Source: Jiulongibacter sediminis (GTDB taxonomy: Bacteria; Bacteroidota; Bacteroidia; Cytophagales; Spirosomataceae). From it: a DNA stretch of 64,000 nucleotides. The stretch is taken from positions 496,001 to 560,000 of the forward strand of contig NZ_LGTQ01000006.1 of the NCBI RefSeq assembly GCF_001306455.1, given 5' to 3'. Shown piece after piece: positions 17,649 to 26,293 of this stretch (within the stretch, counting starts at the first letter, position 1; every line of letters starts with the position of its first letter). A program made the translations under genes and the position numbers. Below the pieces are notes generated by a model. That model made no database searches. It was not told where the DNA came from and saw nothing but the letters and a program-made list of their open reading frames with translations.

Positions 17649-18638
17649 ATGATGTCTCAAGCCTATATTAAAGCTATTTCGTACTATCTGCCTGAGCATA
17701 TCTTGACCAATGAAGCTTTGGTTAAGGAATTTCCGGAATGGACGGTGGAGAAAGTGGCGAAAAAGGTAGGTATTAATCAGAGACACATTTCAGCTCAGGA
17801 TGAATTTACGTCTGATATGGCCATAAAGGCTTCTCAAAAACTTTTTGAGGAGCATTCTATCGATAAGGCTGATATAGACTTTATTTTGCTCTGTACGCAA
17901 AGCCCGGACTACTTTTTGCCAACCACGGCCTGTATAGTCCAGGATAGACTTGGGATTCCCACCTCAGCGGGGGCATTGGACTATAATCAGGGGTGTTCGG
18001 GCTACGTTTATGGTCTGGCCTTGGCAAAGGGTTTAATTGCCGGAGGAATTGCTAAGAATGTTTTATTGATTACTTCTGAGGTTTATTCAAAGCATATCCA
18101 TCAATCAGACAAAGGAAACCGAACCATCTTTGGTGATGCAGCTTCTGCGAGTTTGATCAGTACAGACGGATTTGCTGCAATTGGGGAGTTTGAATTAGGG
18201 ACTGATGGTAGTGGTTTTGATGATTTGATTGTTAAGAATGGTGCCATGAAGTCAGGTACAAAGTCAACTGACACCAATATTGAGATGGATGATTTCCTGT
18301 TTATGAATGGTGCAGGAGTCTTTAATTTCACTTTGGCTGCCGTTCCATCGCTGGTTGAAAATACCTTAAGCAAAAATCAGTTGGAAGGTGTGGAATCAGT
18401 TGATTGGTTTGTTTTTCATCAGGCTAATTCTTTCATGCTCAATCACCTAAGAAAGAAAATTGGGATAGAGCAGGAGAACTTCCTGATGCACATGCAGGAT
18501 TGTGGAAACACGGTTTCATCGACTCTTCCAATAGTCCTGAAAGAACATCACGAGAAGTTTAAAACGGGTCAAAAGGCTCTTCTTGCAGGTTTTGGTGTTG
18601 GTTATTCATGGGGAGGAAATGTTCTTACCTTCTGTTAG
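17649..18638 (+). CDS. 3-oxoacyl-ACP synthase III family protein (KAS III), copy 2
   Basis: 329 residues; the start could equally be the second ATG at 17652. The triad is intact: C116 in DYNQGCSGYVYGL, H257 in WFVFHQANSF, N287 in DCGNTVSSTLP. It begins 4 bases after copy 1 ends. The two copies share the same architecture (RQTPDYILPAS versus TQSPDYFLPTT near residue 85) but have clearly diverged, so they probably do different steps, such as two rounds of elongation or condensation then transfer (inference). A weak GC hairpin (AGGGCC/GGCCTT) lies shortly after the stop codon. Confidence 0.88.
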   Translation: MMSQAYIKAISYYLPEHILTNEALVKEFPEWTVEKVAKKVGINQRHISAQDEFTSDMAIKASQKLFEEHSIDKADIDFILLCTQSPDYFLPTTACIVQDRLGIPTSAGALDYNQGCSGYVYGLALAKGLIAGGIAKNVLLITSEVYSKHIHQSDKGNRTIFGDAASASLISTDGFAAIGEFELGTDGSGFDDLIVKNGAMKSGTKSTDTNIEMDDFLFMNGAGVFNFTLAAVPSLVENTLSKNQLEGVESVDWFVFHQANSFMLNHLRKKIGIEQENFLMHMQDCGNTVSSTLPIVLKEHHEKFKTGQKALLAGFGVGYSWGGNVLTFC

Positions 18639-18691
18639 AGAAAAAATATTCCAGGGCCACCTTTATGGGCCTTTGGAGGCAATAAAACGGT

Positions 18692-19330
18692 ATGAAAAAT
18701 TTAGTCATTATTGGTGCCCGGGGCTTTGGCCGTGAGGTTTTTGATCTTGCGACCAACACACAGGCTTTCATCGATGGAGAGTATCAAATCAAAGGGTTTC
18801 TGGATGATAAAATAGACGCATTAGAGGGCTACAAAGGATATCCGGAAATCATTGACAGCGTGGAGCATTATACGCCCGAGGAAAACGACGTTTTCGTTTG
18901 TGCCTTAGGTACTGTGCAGCCTAAAAAGGAATATGCTGAAATGATTCTGGCCAAGGGCGGAGAATTTATCAATCTCGTAGATTTAAAAGCAAACGTTCGT
19001 TCCAATATCAGTCACCTGAAAGGTGTTTTGATTTTCTCTTTCGTGTTTGTTTCTGTTGATGTTACCCTTTCTGATTTTGTTTCATTACAGCACTTTTCTT
19101 GTTTAGGTCATGATGCCCGTGTGGGGAAATGGTCTCATATGAGTTCTTATTCTACGATTACAGGCTATACGGTTTTGGAGGATGAAGTGATGCTTCAAAC
19201 AGGAGCTAAGGTAGTGCCGAAGAAAACCGTGGGTAAAGGTGGTTTTGTGGGAGCTGGATCTCTGGTAATCAGAAATGTTAAACCGGGTCAATCTGTTTTC
19301 GGCAGTCCGGCCTTACCGATGACTCTTTAA
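18692..19330 (+). CDS. NeuD/PglD-type sugar acyltransferase (left-handed beta-helix)
   Basis: 212 residues. The N-terminal Rossmann-like PglD domain starts MKNLVIIGARGFGREVFDLA; the C-terminal hexapeptide repeats form the left-handed beta-helix, with a catalytic-type histidine in the segment LQHFSCLGHDARVGKWSHM and a V.DEVMLQTGAKVVP block. This family usually N- or O-acetylates (amino)sugars from acetyl-CoA. In this cluster, next to a private ACP and two KAS III enzymes, it may instead use an acyl group made on that ACP (inference). The next gene starts 3 bases later. Confidence 0.87.
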   Translation: MKNLVIIGARGFGREVFDLATNTQAFIDGEYQIKGFLDDKIDALEGYKGYPEIIDSVEHYTPEENDVFVCALGTVQPKKEYAEMILAKGGEFINLVDLKANVRSNISHLKGVLIFSFVFVSVDVTLSDFVSLQHFSCLGHDARVGKWSHMSSYSTITGYTVLEDEVMLQTGAKVVPKKTVGKGGFVGAGSLVIRNVKPGQSVFGSPALPMTL

Positions 19331-19333
19331 CCA

Positions 19334-20344
19334 ATGATAAAAGTGAGTGTGGTCATGCTGACCTACCGGCATGAAAAGTTTTTGCAACAGTCAGTGGAGG
19401 CTGTTCTTAATCAGCAAACAGATTTTGACTTTGAGCTGATTTTAGCTAATGATAATTCGCCGGATAACACTGATGCTATTGTAGAGAAAATCAAGCAAAA
19501 CCATCCTCAGGCACAAAGACTCCGTTATTACCGAAATTCAACGAATTTGGGCGTAATGCCAAACTCCCGGAAAGCACTGGAAATGGTGCGGGGAGAGTAT
19601 TTTGCCACCTGCGAATCTGATGACTATTGGAGCGACCCTTCGAAGCTTCAAAAACAGGTGAAATTTCTGGATGCTCATCCTGACTACAGCATTTGTTTTC
19701 ATAATGCCAGAATAGAGTATTTTGATGATTTTGGGAGTAAAGACTCCGATTTCCTTCGTTCTGAGCTTCAGGATGATGACCTTCTCAACCCATGGAAAGA
19801 ACAAAAAACTTTTGGTGTTGAAGATCTGATCGGCGAAGATGAGATCTGGTTTATGGCTACGGCCAGTCTGATGATCAGGAGCTCTGCTTTTTTCCCATTT
19901 CCTGATTGGCTTGAGAAGTCAAAGAGTGGTGATATTCCAATCCTGATTTTGTCAGCAAAGAATGGCAAAATTGGATATTTGCCAGAGGTTATGGCCGTAT
20001 ATCGCAAACATGCCGGCGGAGCTAGTTTGACAGATAATAAGAAAGACGAGAAGTTTCTGAGGAACCGGATATTTATGTATAAGGAGCTCAATAAGGCTAC
20101 CGGGTTCAGTTTTAAGAAATCTTTTGAACGAAATATAGCACGGTACTACTTTATGTTGCTTGGTGCCTCTCAATACGAAAACCATTATTTTAAGAAACTC
20201 GGGCCTGCACTAAAGTATTTGCAGTTAACTTTTCCCCAGATTCCGCATAAAAAAGAGCTAATCAGAGATCACCTTCTCCCTCCATTCTTAATTCGGCTTT
20301 ATGCCGGTTTTAAGAAGGCACTGGGGCTTTGGAAAGAAGATTGA
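19334..20344 (+). CDS. Family 2 glycosyltransferase
   Basis: 336 residues. GT-A fold signatures: start KVSVVMLTYRHEKFLQQSVEAVLNQ, the D-N-S segment LILANDNSPDNTD (about residues 36-48), and the metal-binding acidic motif EYFATCESDDYWSDPSKL near residue 90. Predicted soluble or membrane-associated, inverting, adding a sugar to a growing glycan. The C-terminal 130 residues are helical and variable, as usual for acceptor specificity. Located between the acyltransferase and the Rieske oxygenase in a tightly spaced gene row. Confidence 0.9.
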   Translation: MIKVSVVMLTYRHEKFLQQSVEAVLNQQTDFDFELILANDNSPDNTDAIVEKIKQNHPQAQRLRYYRNSTNLGVMPNSRKALEMVRGEYFATCESDDYWSDPSKLQKQVKFLDAHPDYSICFHNARIEYFDDFGSKDSDFLRSELQDDDLLNPWKEQKTFGVEDLIGEDEIWFMATASLMIRSSAFFPFPDWLEKSKSGDIPILILSAKNGKIGYLPEVMAVYRKHAGGASLTDNKKDEKFLRNRIFMYKELNKATGFSFKKSFERNIARYYFMLLGASQYENHYFKKLGPALKYLQLTFPQIPHKKELIRDHLLPPFLIRLYAGFKKALGLWKED

Positions 20345-20377
20345 TTGATTTTGTATCTTGCTGAATAATTTACCACT

Positions 20378-21517
20378 ATGATTGAGAATTCGCAGTTTCT
20401 AAAGGCGATTGTTCCGAATTCGGCCTACTATAGTAAGGAAACTTTTGAAATGGAGCAGGAAAGAGTGTTTCAGGCTTCATGGTATTATGTTGGTCTTACT
20501 CTTGACCTACAAGAGCATAACGATTTTCTGACCCGAGAAATAGGAGGAAAATCTGTAGTGATTCAGAACTTCAAAGGTGAGCTGAAGGCGTTTCATAATG
20601 TATGCACCCATCGGTTCAATAAAATACATTCAAAAAAATGCGGTAACGGCCCTTTGGCCTGTCCATATCATAATTGGAATTACAATAAAGATGGCATTCC
20701 TTTCGGAATACCTTTAAAAAAAGAGTTTCAGGGACTGGATAAGGAATCACTCAACGAACTTAGACTTACCCAATTTAAGTTGGACACCTGTGGGAAGTTT
20801 GTTTTTGTAAATGTTTCAAACGATGCCCCTCTTTTGACTGAATTTCTCGGCAGCAGTGCAGAAAAGCTTCTTGAAATTAGTTCGATGCTAGGTCGAAAAG
20901 CCGAACATTATGAGATACAAAATAAGGCTAATTGGAAAATCGTAATTGAAAACACCTTAGAAGGCTATCATATCTCTTCAGTTCATCCGAGTACGTTTTA
21001 TAAGCAGGGTTTTAACCTTAAATCAACCGTTGATTTTGGGAACCATGGTGATCATACCGATATGACACTTCATCTCTCTGAAAATGCTGAAAAGGATAAG
21101 AAGAGGGAGCGTTTTCATAAGTTATTAAAAGACCGCCCTTTTCAGCCTGATGGCTTTTATCATCTTCTTGTTTTTCCTAACCTTTCAATAGGTTCTCTTT
21201 TTGGTGTTACGGCCTACATTGGATCCATAGAGCCTGTATCTGAAAATGAATCGGTTTTTAGCTATGATTTGTATGAAACTAATTTCGGCGAAGGGCGTTT
21301 GATTGATGAAAATATTTCGGAAGTCCTAAGGTACTCGTCTATTGAATTTACCCGAACCACCCTTGAGGAAGACCGGGAAATTTGTGAAAATGTACAAAAA
21401 GGTATTGAGCAGTCTAATGCCTTAAAAGGTGTTTTAAATTCTTCTGAAGTTCGTATTTGGGACTTTCAAAATACCTACATGAAATTTATAGAACGCGAAA
21501 AAAACGTCTTAATATAG
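20378..21517 (+). CDS. Rieske non-heme iron oxygenase, alpha-subunit type
   Basis: 379 residues. The Rieske [2Fe-2S] ligands are C76/H78 (NVCTHRF) and C95/H98 (ACPYHNW). The catalytic iron ligands fit H198 and H203 in ENTLEGYHISSVHPSTF plus D332 in LEEDREICENVQ. All ligands are present, so it should be active. Such enzymes hydroxylate or demethylate small molecules, for example choline, aromatic acids and CMP-Neu5Ac-like sugars. No ferredoxin reductase lies nearby, so electrons must come from elsewhere or from the FAD protein 5 bases downstream. The substrate is unknown; hydroxylation of the acyl group or sugar made by this cluster is a reasonable guess. Confidence 0.88.
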   Translation: MIENSQFLKAIVPNSAYYSKETFEMEQERVFQASWYYVGLTLDLQEHNDFLTREIGGKSVVIQNFKGELKAFHNVCTHRFNKIHSKKCGNGPLACPYHNWNYNKDGIPFGIPLKKEFQGLDKESLNELRLTQFKLDTCGKFVFVNVSNDAPLLTEFLGSSAEKLLEISSMLGRKAEHYEIQNKANWKIVIENTLEGYHISSVHPSTFYKQGFNLKSTVDFGNHGDHTDMTLHLSENAEKDKKRERFHKLLKDRPFQPDGFYHLLVFPNLSIGSLFGVTAYIGSIEPVSENESVFSYDLYETNFGEGRLIDENISEVLRYSSIEFTRTTLEEDREICENVQKGIEQSNALKGVLNSSEVRIWDFQNTYMKFIEREKNVLI

Positions 21518-21522
21518 GTTAA

Positions 21523-22890
21523 ATGACCAAAGAAAAAATCACCATTATTGGTGGAGGAATGACAGGGCTTTCGGCAGCGTATCTTGCTGCGAAAGACGGT
21601 TTTGAAGTGACTTTGTTGGAAGGGTCTTCAAAAGTTGGGGGGTTACTTAACACCTTTGAGATTGGAGGGAATCAGCTGGAGCATTATTATCATCATTTCT
21701 TTACCCAGGATGCTGAGTTTCATTGGCTGCTGAAAGAACTGAATTTGATGGATAAAGTGGTTTACCATAAGACGACTATGGGCGTTTTCAGAAATGGAAA
21801 AATCTATAATTTCAATGGTATCGTTGATCTTCTGAAATTCAGGCCGGCTAACCTTTGGGATAAGTTTTTGTGGGGCCTCAGCACGCTCTATTTAGGCAAA
21901 ATGGTGAAGTGGGAGGATAAAGAGCACATTGCCACTCTCGACTGGTTTTATAAGTATTCCGGCAAAGGCATGACGGACGCTTTATGGAAACCCATGCTTG
22001 ATATCAAATTTGGTCCATATGCTGATAAGGTTCCATTATCCTGGATGATTGGTCGTCTTGCACAACGACTGAATTCGAGATCTGGAGGAGATGAACGACT
22101 TGCCTATATTAAGGGAAGTTGGAAAGTTCTTCTTGACAAAATGGTTGAGGAACTCACAGCTATGGGAGTCAAGATCAAGGTAAATGAGCCAGTAGAAGAA
22201 TTGATTATTCAAGACAATGAACTCAAAGGAATTAAGACTTCAAAAAATAAATATTCGGGAGGAAAGTATCTCATAACCATCCCTTCAGTCTACTTTGATA
22301 AGGTCAAAAATCTCCCTCAATCTTTCGGCGGAAATGGAGTTCAGTACTTTGGTGCAGTATGCACTATTCTGGAGTTAAAGAAGAAATTCAGCGATATTTA
22401 CTGGATGAACGTTGCAGATGAGGGTTATCCTTTTGGTGGAATTATTGAGCATACCAATATGATTCCGAAGGAGGAATATAACGGCTCTCACATCCTTTAC
22501 CTCTCCCGTTATTTTGCCATGTCTGAAGATCTTGCCGGAATGGATGCTCAGCAAATCAAAGAACGAATGATTCCGCCTTTGAAAAGAATCAATCCTGAGT
22601 TTTCAGAGGATTGGATTAAAGATGTTCATGTTTTTAAAACCAATACCGCGGCTACCGTTTGTGATTTATATTTCTCTGAGAAGGTTCCTCAAAGTAAAAC
22701 GGAACTTAAGAATCTTTTTGTAGCCAATATGGCTCACATTTACCCCGATGAGAGAAGCACCAACAACTCTATCAGAGTAGCAGCGGAGGCTTGCGGCTTA
22801 ATGGGTGTTAAAACAGGCCATGTTCCTTACGGAGCCAGTCTTTCAGGTAAGATTGGTTTTGGGAATAATCCCTTTGAAAAAGTTTCTTAA
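21523..22890 (+). CDS. NAD(P)/FAD-dependent oxidoreductase (amine oxidase/UDP-galactopyranose mutase-like fold)
   Basis: 455 residues. The N-terminal FAD-binding motif ITIIGGGMTGLSAAYLA is followed by EGSSKVGGLL, typical of the protoporphyrinogen oxidase/UGM/amine oxidase superfamily. The histidine-rich LEHYYHHFFTQD follows. The C-terminal FAD contact region reads FVANMAHIYPDERSTNNSIRVAAEA. Relatives occur in polysaccharide gene clusters, usually without assigned function. It could oxidise a glycan or lipid intermediate, or support the Rieske enzyme beside it (inference). It ends with no gap before the convergent lgt gene. Confidence 0.82.
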   Translation: MTKEKITIIGGGMTGLSAAYLAAKDGFEVTLLEGSSKVGGLLNTFEIGGNQLEHYYHHFFTQDAEFHWLLKELNLMDKVVYHKTTMGVFRNGKIYNFNGIVDLLKFRPANLWDKFLWGLSTLYLGKMVKWEDKEHIATLDWFYKYSGKGMTDALWKPMLDIKFGPYADKVPLSWMIGRLAQRLNSRSGGDERLAYIKGSWKVLLDKMVEELTAMGVKIKVNEPVEELIIQDNELKGIKTSKNKYSGGKYLITIPSVYFDKVKNLPQSFGGNGVQYFGAVCTILELKKKFSDIYWMNVADEGYPFGGIIEHTNMIPKEEYNGSHILYLSRYFAMSEDLAGMDAQQIKERMIPPLKRINPEFSEDWIKDVHVFKTNTAATVCDLYFSEKVPQSKTELKNLFVANMAHIYPDERSTNNSIRVAAEACGLMGVKTGHVPYGASLSGKIGFGNNPFEKVS

Positions 22891-23709
22891 TCAGGCAGGT
22901 TTAAGCCCTCTTTTATAAGCTCTTGATAAAAGGAATAATCCGAATAGAACCATCGGAATACTCAGCCATTGGCCCATGTTTAGAGCCATACCGTCTTCAA
23001 ATTCTACCTGATTCTCTTTAAGGAACTCATAGAAGAATCGAAGGGTGAAAATCCATGTAAAGAAAAGCCCCGAAAGTAAACCATCCGGTAGCCTTTGTTT
23101 GTATTTATTCCAGATGAAATACATGATTATGAAAAGTAATAGACAGCTAAGTGACTCGTACAGCTGAGCAGGGTGACGAGGTACCTGGGAGTATTCAAAG
23201 TTTTGCTTGAACACAAAAGCCCAAGGTACATCCGAGGCTTTCCCAACAATCTCTGAATTCATTAAATTGCCGAAACGAATGAAAGCTCCGGTGAGAGCAA
23301 CGGCTACAGACATTCTATCCAATACCCAGAAAAAAGGTTGATCGGGGCGTTTTCTGGAATATAGCCAAAGAGCGAAAACAATCCCGAAACCACCACCGTG
23401 ACTCGCAAGTCCAGCATAAGGTGGAATAAGCATTTCCGTGATAAAATGCACCGGATCTTCCAGAAAATGAGACCCTTCATAGAATACATAATGACCAATT
23501 CTGGCACCTAGAACTGTCGAAATAATCATGGTCAGAAGCAAAGGGTCAAGGTCTTTTTCGGGTTTACCCTCTGTTCTGAAAATTCGGGTAAAAACCATAT
23601 AGCCTAGAAGAAAACCTCCGGCGAAACACAGGCCATACCAGCGTAATTGAAAGCCAAATATTTCGGTGATAATGGAATCTACGTCCCAGATTATTTCAGT
23701 TAAGATCAT
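22891..23709 (-). CDS. lgt: Prolipoprotein diacylglyceryl transferase
   Basis: 272 residues, seven hydrophobic segments. Inner-membrane enzyme that moves diacylglycerol from phosphatidylglycerol to the lipobox cysteine of prolipoproteins. Signature seen: AFIRFGNLMNSEIVGK (about residues 140-155), with the essential arginine and the GN; HPAQLYESL near 180; and the early GARIGHYVFYE with the HG-containing SHGGGFG segment. This is the single lipoprotein-maturation gene in the window and supports the several lipoproteins predicted here. Convergent with the FAD oxidoreductase gene. Confidence 0.95.
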   Translation of the reverse strand: MILTEIIWDVDSIITEIFGFQLRWYGLCFAGGFLLGYMVFTRIFRTEGKPEKDLDPLLLTMIISTVLGARIGHYVFYEGSHFLEDPVHFITEMLIPPYAGLASHGGGFGIVFALWLYSRKRPDQPFFWVLDRMSVAVALTGAFIRFGNLMNSEIVGKASDVPWAFVFKQNFEYSQVPRHPAQLYESLSCLLLFIIMYFIWNKYKQRLPDGLLSGLFFTWIFTLRFFYEFLKENQVEFEDGMALNMGQWLSIPMVLFGLFLLSRAYKRGLKPA

Positions 23710-23870
23710 TCAGTGATTTGAGTTATAGTCTGGTAAAATTAGGCCTTTCTTTAGAAAACGAATTAAAAACCTTGCGTTTCTTACTGCCTTTGCGGATTTT
23801 TGCCCCGCATTATGAGCACTAGTCAATTACATACTTTATCGTTTTTCATCGCCATCGAGCGACGAATTTT

Positions 23871-23894
23871 CCGTGTCTAATGCGTTAGATACGG
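23871..23894. promoter_or_regulatory. Stable hairpin upstream of argC
   Basis: Stem CCGTGTCTAA / TTAGATACGG (10 bp, one G-T pair) with loop TGCG, 46 bases before the argC start codon. No T-tract follows, so it is not a simple terminator. It may act in the argC leader or as an operator. Confidence 0.45.
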
Positions 23895-23939
23895 CCATTT
23901 CTATCTTCAGATCTATTTTTGACTATTAAAATTTAATCA

Positions 23940-24908
23940 ATGCAAATCATTAAAGCAGGTATTATAGGTGGTGCTGGTTACACCGGTGGGGAGCTATTGC
24001 GTATTCTTATTCACCATCCACAGACGGAAATCGTTTTTGTTAATTCTCAAAGTCAGGCAGGGAAAGCCGTTTGGGAGACCCACAAAGACCTTTTTGGGGA
24101 CACAGATTTACATTTCACAACTGATCTCCCCTTTGACAAAGTAGATGTTATTTTCCTATGTTCGGGTCATGGTCAATCAGTTAAGTTTCTCGAGGAAAAT
24201 CAGGTGCCAGCCAAGGTTAAGATTGTTGACCTCAGTACTGATTTCAGAGATGAGTCAAACGGTTTTACTTATGGATTGCCGGAGCTGAAGAGAGAGGCTA
24301 TAAAAACATCTGACAAGATTGCCAATCCAGGATGCTTTGCTACGAGTATTCAACTTGCTTTGTTGCCGCTGGCTAAAGCAGGCTTGCTGAAAGAAGATGT
24401 TCATGTAAGTGCAGTAACGGGTTCTACCGGTGCCGGACAATCTCTGAGTCCGACCGGGCATTTTAGCTGGAGAAATAATAATATTTCTGTTTACAAGGCC
24501 TTCACACACCAACACTTAAAAGAGATTGGTCAGAGTATGCGTTTTCTTCAAGATGGCTTTGATAAAAACATTCACTTTATTCCTTATCGCGGTGACTTTA
24601 CTCGTGGAATTATGGCGAATGTTTATACATCTTTTGAAGGGAGTTTGGATGAGGCCAAAACTCTTTTCAAATCGTTTTACGCTGACCAACCTTACACGCA
24701 TGTTAGTGATTCTACTATTGACCTCAAAATGGTGGTGAATACCAACAAATGCATTCTTCAATTGCAAAAGGAGTGCGATCAACTTCTGATTACAAGTATC
24801 ATCGATAATCTCACGAAAGGAGCCTCCGGACAGGCAGTTCAAAACATGAATTTGATTTTTGGGATTGATGAAAAAACAGGACTTGGTTTAAAGTCTGTCG
24901 GTTTTTAA
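23940..24908 (+). CDS. argC: N-acetyl(or succinyl)-gamma-glutamyl-phosphate reductase
   Basis: 322 residues. NADPH-dependent reduction of the acyl-glutamyl phosphate to the semialdehyde, third step of arginine synthesis. N-terminal GIIGGAGYTGGELLRIL binds NADP; the active-site cysteine is C132 in IANPGCFATSIQLALLPL; HLKEI and FIPYRGDFTRGI near 200-220 are typical of ArgC. Begins the argC-argD pair; argD starts 25 bases after its stop codon. Bacteroides relatives use N-succinyl rather than N-acetyl intermediates, and this cannot be decided from ArgC sequence by eye. Confidence 0.95.
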   Translation: MQIIKAGIIGGAGYTGGELLRILIHHPQTEIVFVNSQSQAGKAVWETHKDLFGDTDLHFTTDLPFDKVDVIFLCSGHGQSVKFLEENQVPAKVKIVDLSTDFRDESNGFTYGLPELKREAIKTSDKIANPGCFATSIQLALLPLAKAGLLKEDVHVSAVTGSTGAGQSLSPTGHFSWRNNNISVYKAFTHQHLKEIGQSMRFLQDGFDKNIHFIPYRGDFTRGIMANVYTSFEGSLDEAKTLFKSFYADQPYTHVSDSTIDLKMVVNTNKCILQLQKECDQLLITSIIDNLTKGASGQAVQNMNLIFGIDEKTGLGLKSVGF

Positions 24909-24933
24909 GAATAGTAATTTAAAACGAAAAGAA

Positions 24934-26055
24934 ATGAATACTTTCAATGTATATCCTATATATGACATTAACCCAGTTAAAGCTCTGAATTCTACACTTT
25001 GGGATGAAAACGGAACGAAGTATACTGATCTATACGGTGGTCATGCCGTTATTTCTATCGGTCATTCACATCCTGAGTATGTTAAGGCTATCTCTGATCA
25101 AGTAGCCAATCTTGGTTTTTACTCAAATTCTGTACGCATCCCTTTGCAACAACAATTGGCAGAAAAACTAGGCGAATTGTCAGGTTTACCTGACTATCAA
25201 TTATTCCTGGCTAATTCTGGTGCGGAGGCCAATGAAAACGCTTTAAAGCTGGCTTCTTTTCACAACGGGCGTAAGAAAATTATTGCTTTCAAAAAGGGAT
25301 TCCATGGACGTTCTTCTGCCGCCGTTGCTGTTACAGATAACCCGAATATTAAAGCGGCGATCAACGATGACTCTCATGTTATTTTTCTGGATTATAATGA
25401 TGCAGAAGCGGTACGAGAGGCAGTAGATGATGAAACCTGTGCTGTAATAGTTGAAGGAATTCAGGGAGTAGGTGGAATACACGTGGGGTCTGACGAATTC
25501 ATGAAGGCTATCCGCGAATCCTGTGATCAACATGGAGCTGTTTTTATTCACGACAGCGTTCAATGTGGTTATGGGCGTTCAGGTAAATTTTTCACCTGGG
25601 AGTTTTCAGGCGTAAAGCCCGATATTATTTCAATGGCGAAAGGCATGGGAAATGGTTTTCCGGTTGGTGGTATACTTATTTCTCCAAAATTTGAAGCTAA
25701 ATACGGTTTGCTTGGTACTACTTTCGGTGGTAATCATTTGGCCTGTGCCGCTGCACTTTCAGTTCTGCAGGTAATTGAAGAGGAGGGCTTGCTTGATAAT
25801 GCCAGAGTTGTAGGTGAGTATGCTTTTGATCAATTGAAGAAAATATCCGGTATAAAAGAACTTAGAGGTAGAGGTTTGATGATCGGCATTGAGCTCGATC
25901 AACCCGTTAAGGAAATCAGAGAGAAAATCTTATTTGATGATAAGATTTTTACCGGTGTAGCCGGTGCTCATACGATTCGATTGCTTCCTAGCCTTGGGGT
26001 TTGTAAAGAAGAAATAGATGCTTTTATAAGTGCTCTTAAAAAGTATCTGATTTAA
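24934..26055 (+). CDS. argD: Acetylornithine/succinylornithine aminotransferase
   Basis: 373 residues. Class III PLP aminotransferase of arginine synthesis, converting the N-acyl-glutamate semialdehyde to N-acylornithine. The PLP lysine is K236 in IISMAKGMGNGFPVGG; D207 in FIHDSVQCGYGRSGKFF contacts the PLP ring nitrogen; NSGAEANENALKLA (about 94-107) is the phosphate-binding segment. The motif reads DSVQC where many ArgD enzymes have DEVQT, a form I recall from Bacteroidota. Same operon as argC; a terminator follows. Acyl specificity (acetyl or succinyl) is open. Confidence 0.92.
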   Translation: MNTFNVYPIYDINPVKALNSTLWDENGTKYTDLYGGHAVISIGHSHPEYVKAISDQVANLGFYSNSVRIPLQQQLAEKLGELSGLPDYQLFLANSGAEANENALKLASFHNGRKKIIAFKKGFHGRSSAAVAVTDNPNIKAAINDDSHVIFLDYNDAEAVREAVDDETCAVIVEGIQGVGGIHVGSDEFMKAIRESCDQHGAVFIHDSVQCGYGRSGKFFTWEFSGVKPDIISMAKGMGNGFPVGGILISPKFEAKYGLLGTTFGGNHLACAAALSVLQVIEEEGLLDNARVVGEYAFDQLKKISGIKELRGRGLMIGIELDQPVKEIREKILFDDKIFTGVAGAHTIRLLPSLGVCKEEIDAFISALKKYLI

Positions 26056-26085
26056 CTTTCATTGAAGGAAGAGATATTTCAAAGC

Positions 26086-26127
26086 GGGCTGTTCAGAATC
26101 AAATTTCTGAGCAGCTCTTTTTTTTTT
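26086..26127 (+). terminator. Rho-independent terminator after argC-argD
   Basis: 13-bp stem GGGCTGTTCAGAA / TTCTGAGCAGCTC (two G-T pairs), loop of six, then a run of ten T. Lies 31 bases past the argD stop. Confidence 0.88.
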
Positions 26128-26261
26128 ATGACATTGCTTTATATTAAATAGGAGATGTTACTATCAACGGTCTTTTCTTATTTAACTTCTTGATAGTCTA
26201 TACTATCCCGTAATAGACATAGAGCTTTTGTAAAAAGGCTGCATCTATGAAAGGATACAAA
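26128..26261. other. Gene-free spacer between argD and the tRNA genes
   Basis: No coding frame that I would defend. An 8-bp inverted repeat ACTATCAA/TTGATAGT is visible near 26160-26200. Nothing else is recognised. Confidence 0.5.
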
Positions 26262-26290
26262 TAAAAAAAGGAAGCTGAAACAGCTTCCTT
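26262..26290 (-). terminator. Terminator of tRNA-Leu (minus strand)
   Basis: Stem AAGGAAGCTG / CAGCTTCCTT with loop of three and, in the minus direction, a run of T. Directly follows the encoded CCA end of tRNA-Leu. Confidence 0.8.
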
Positions 26291-26293
26291 TTA

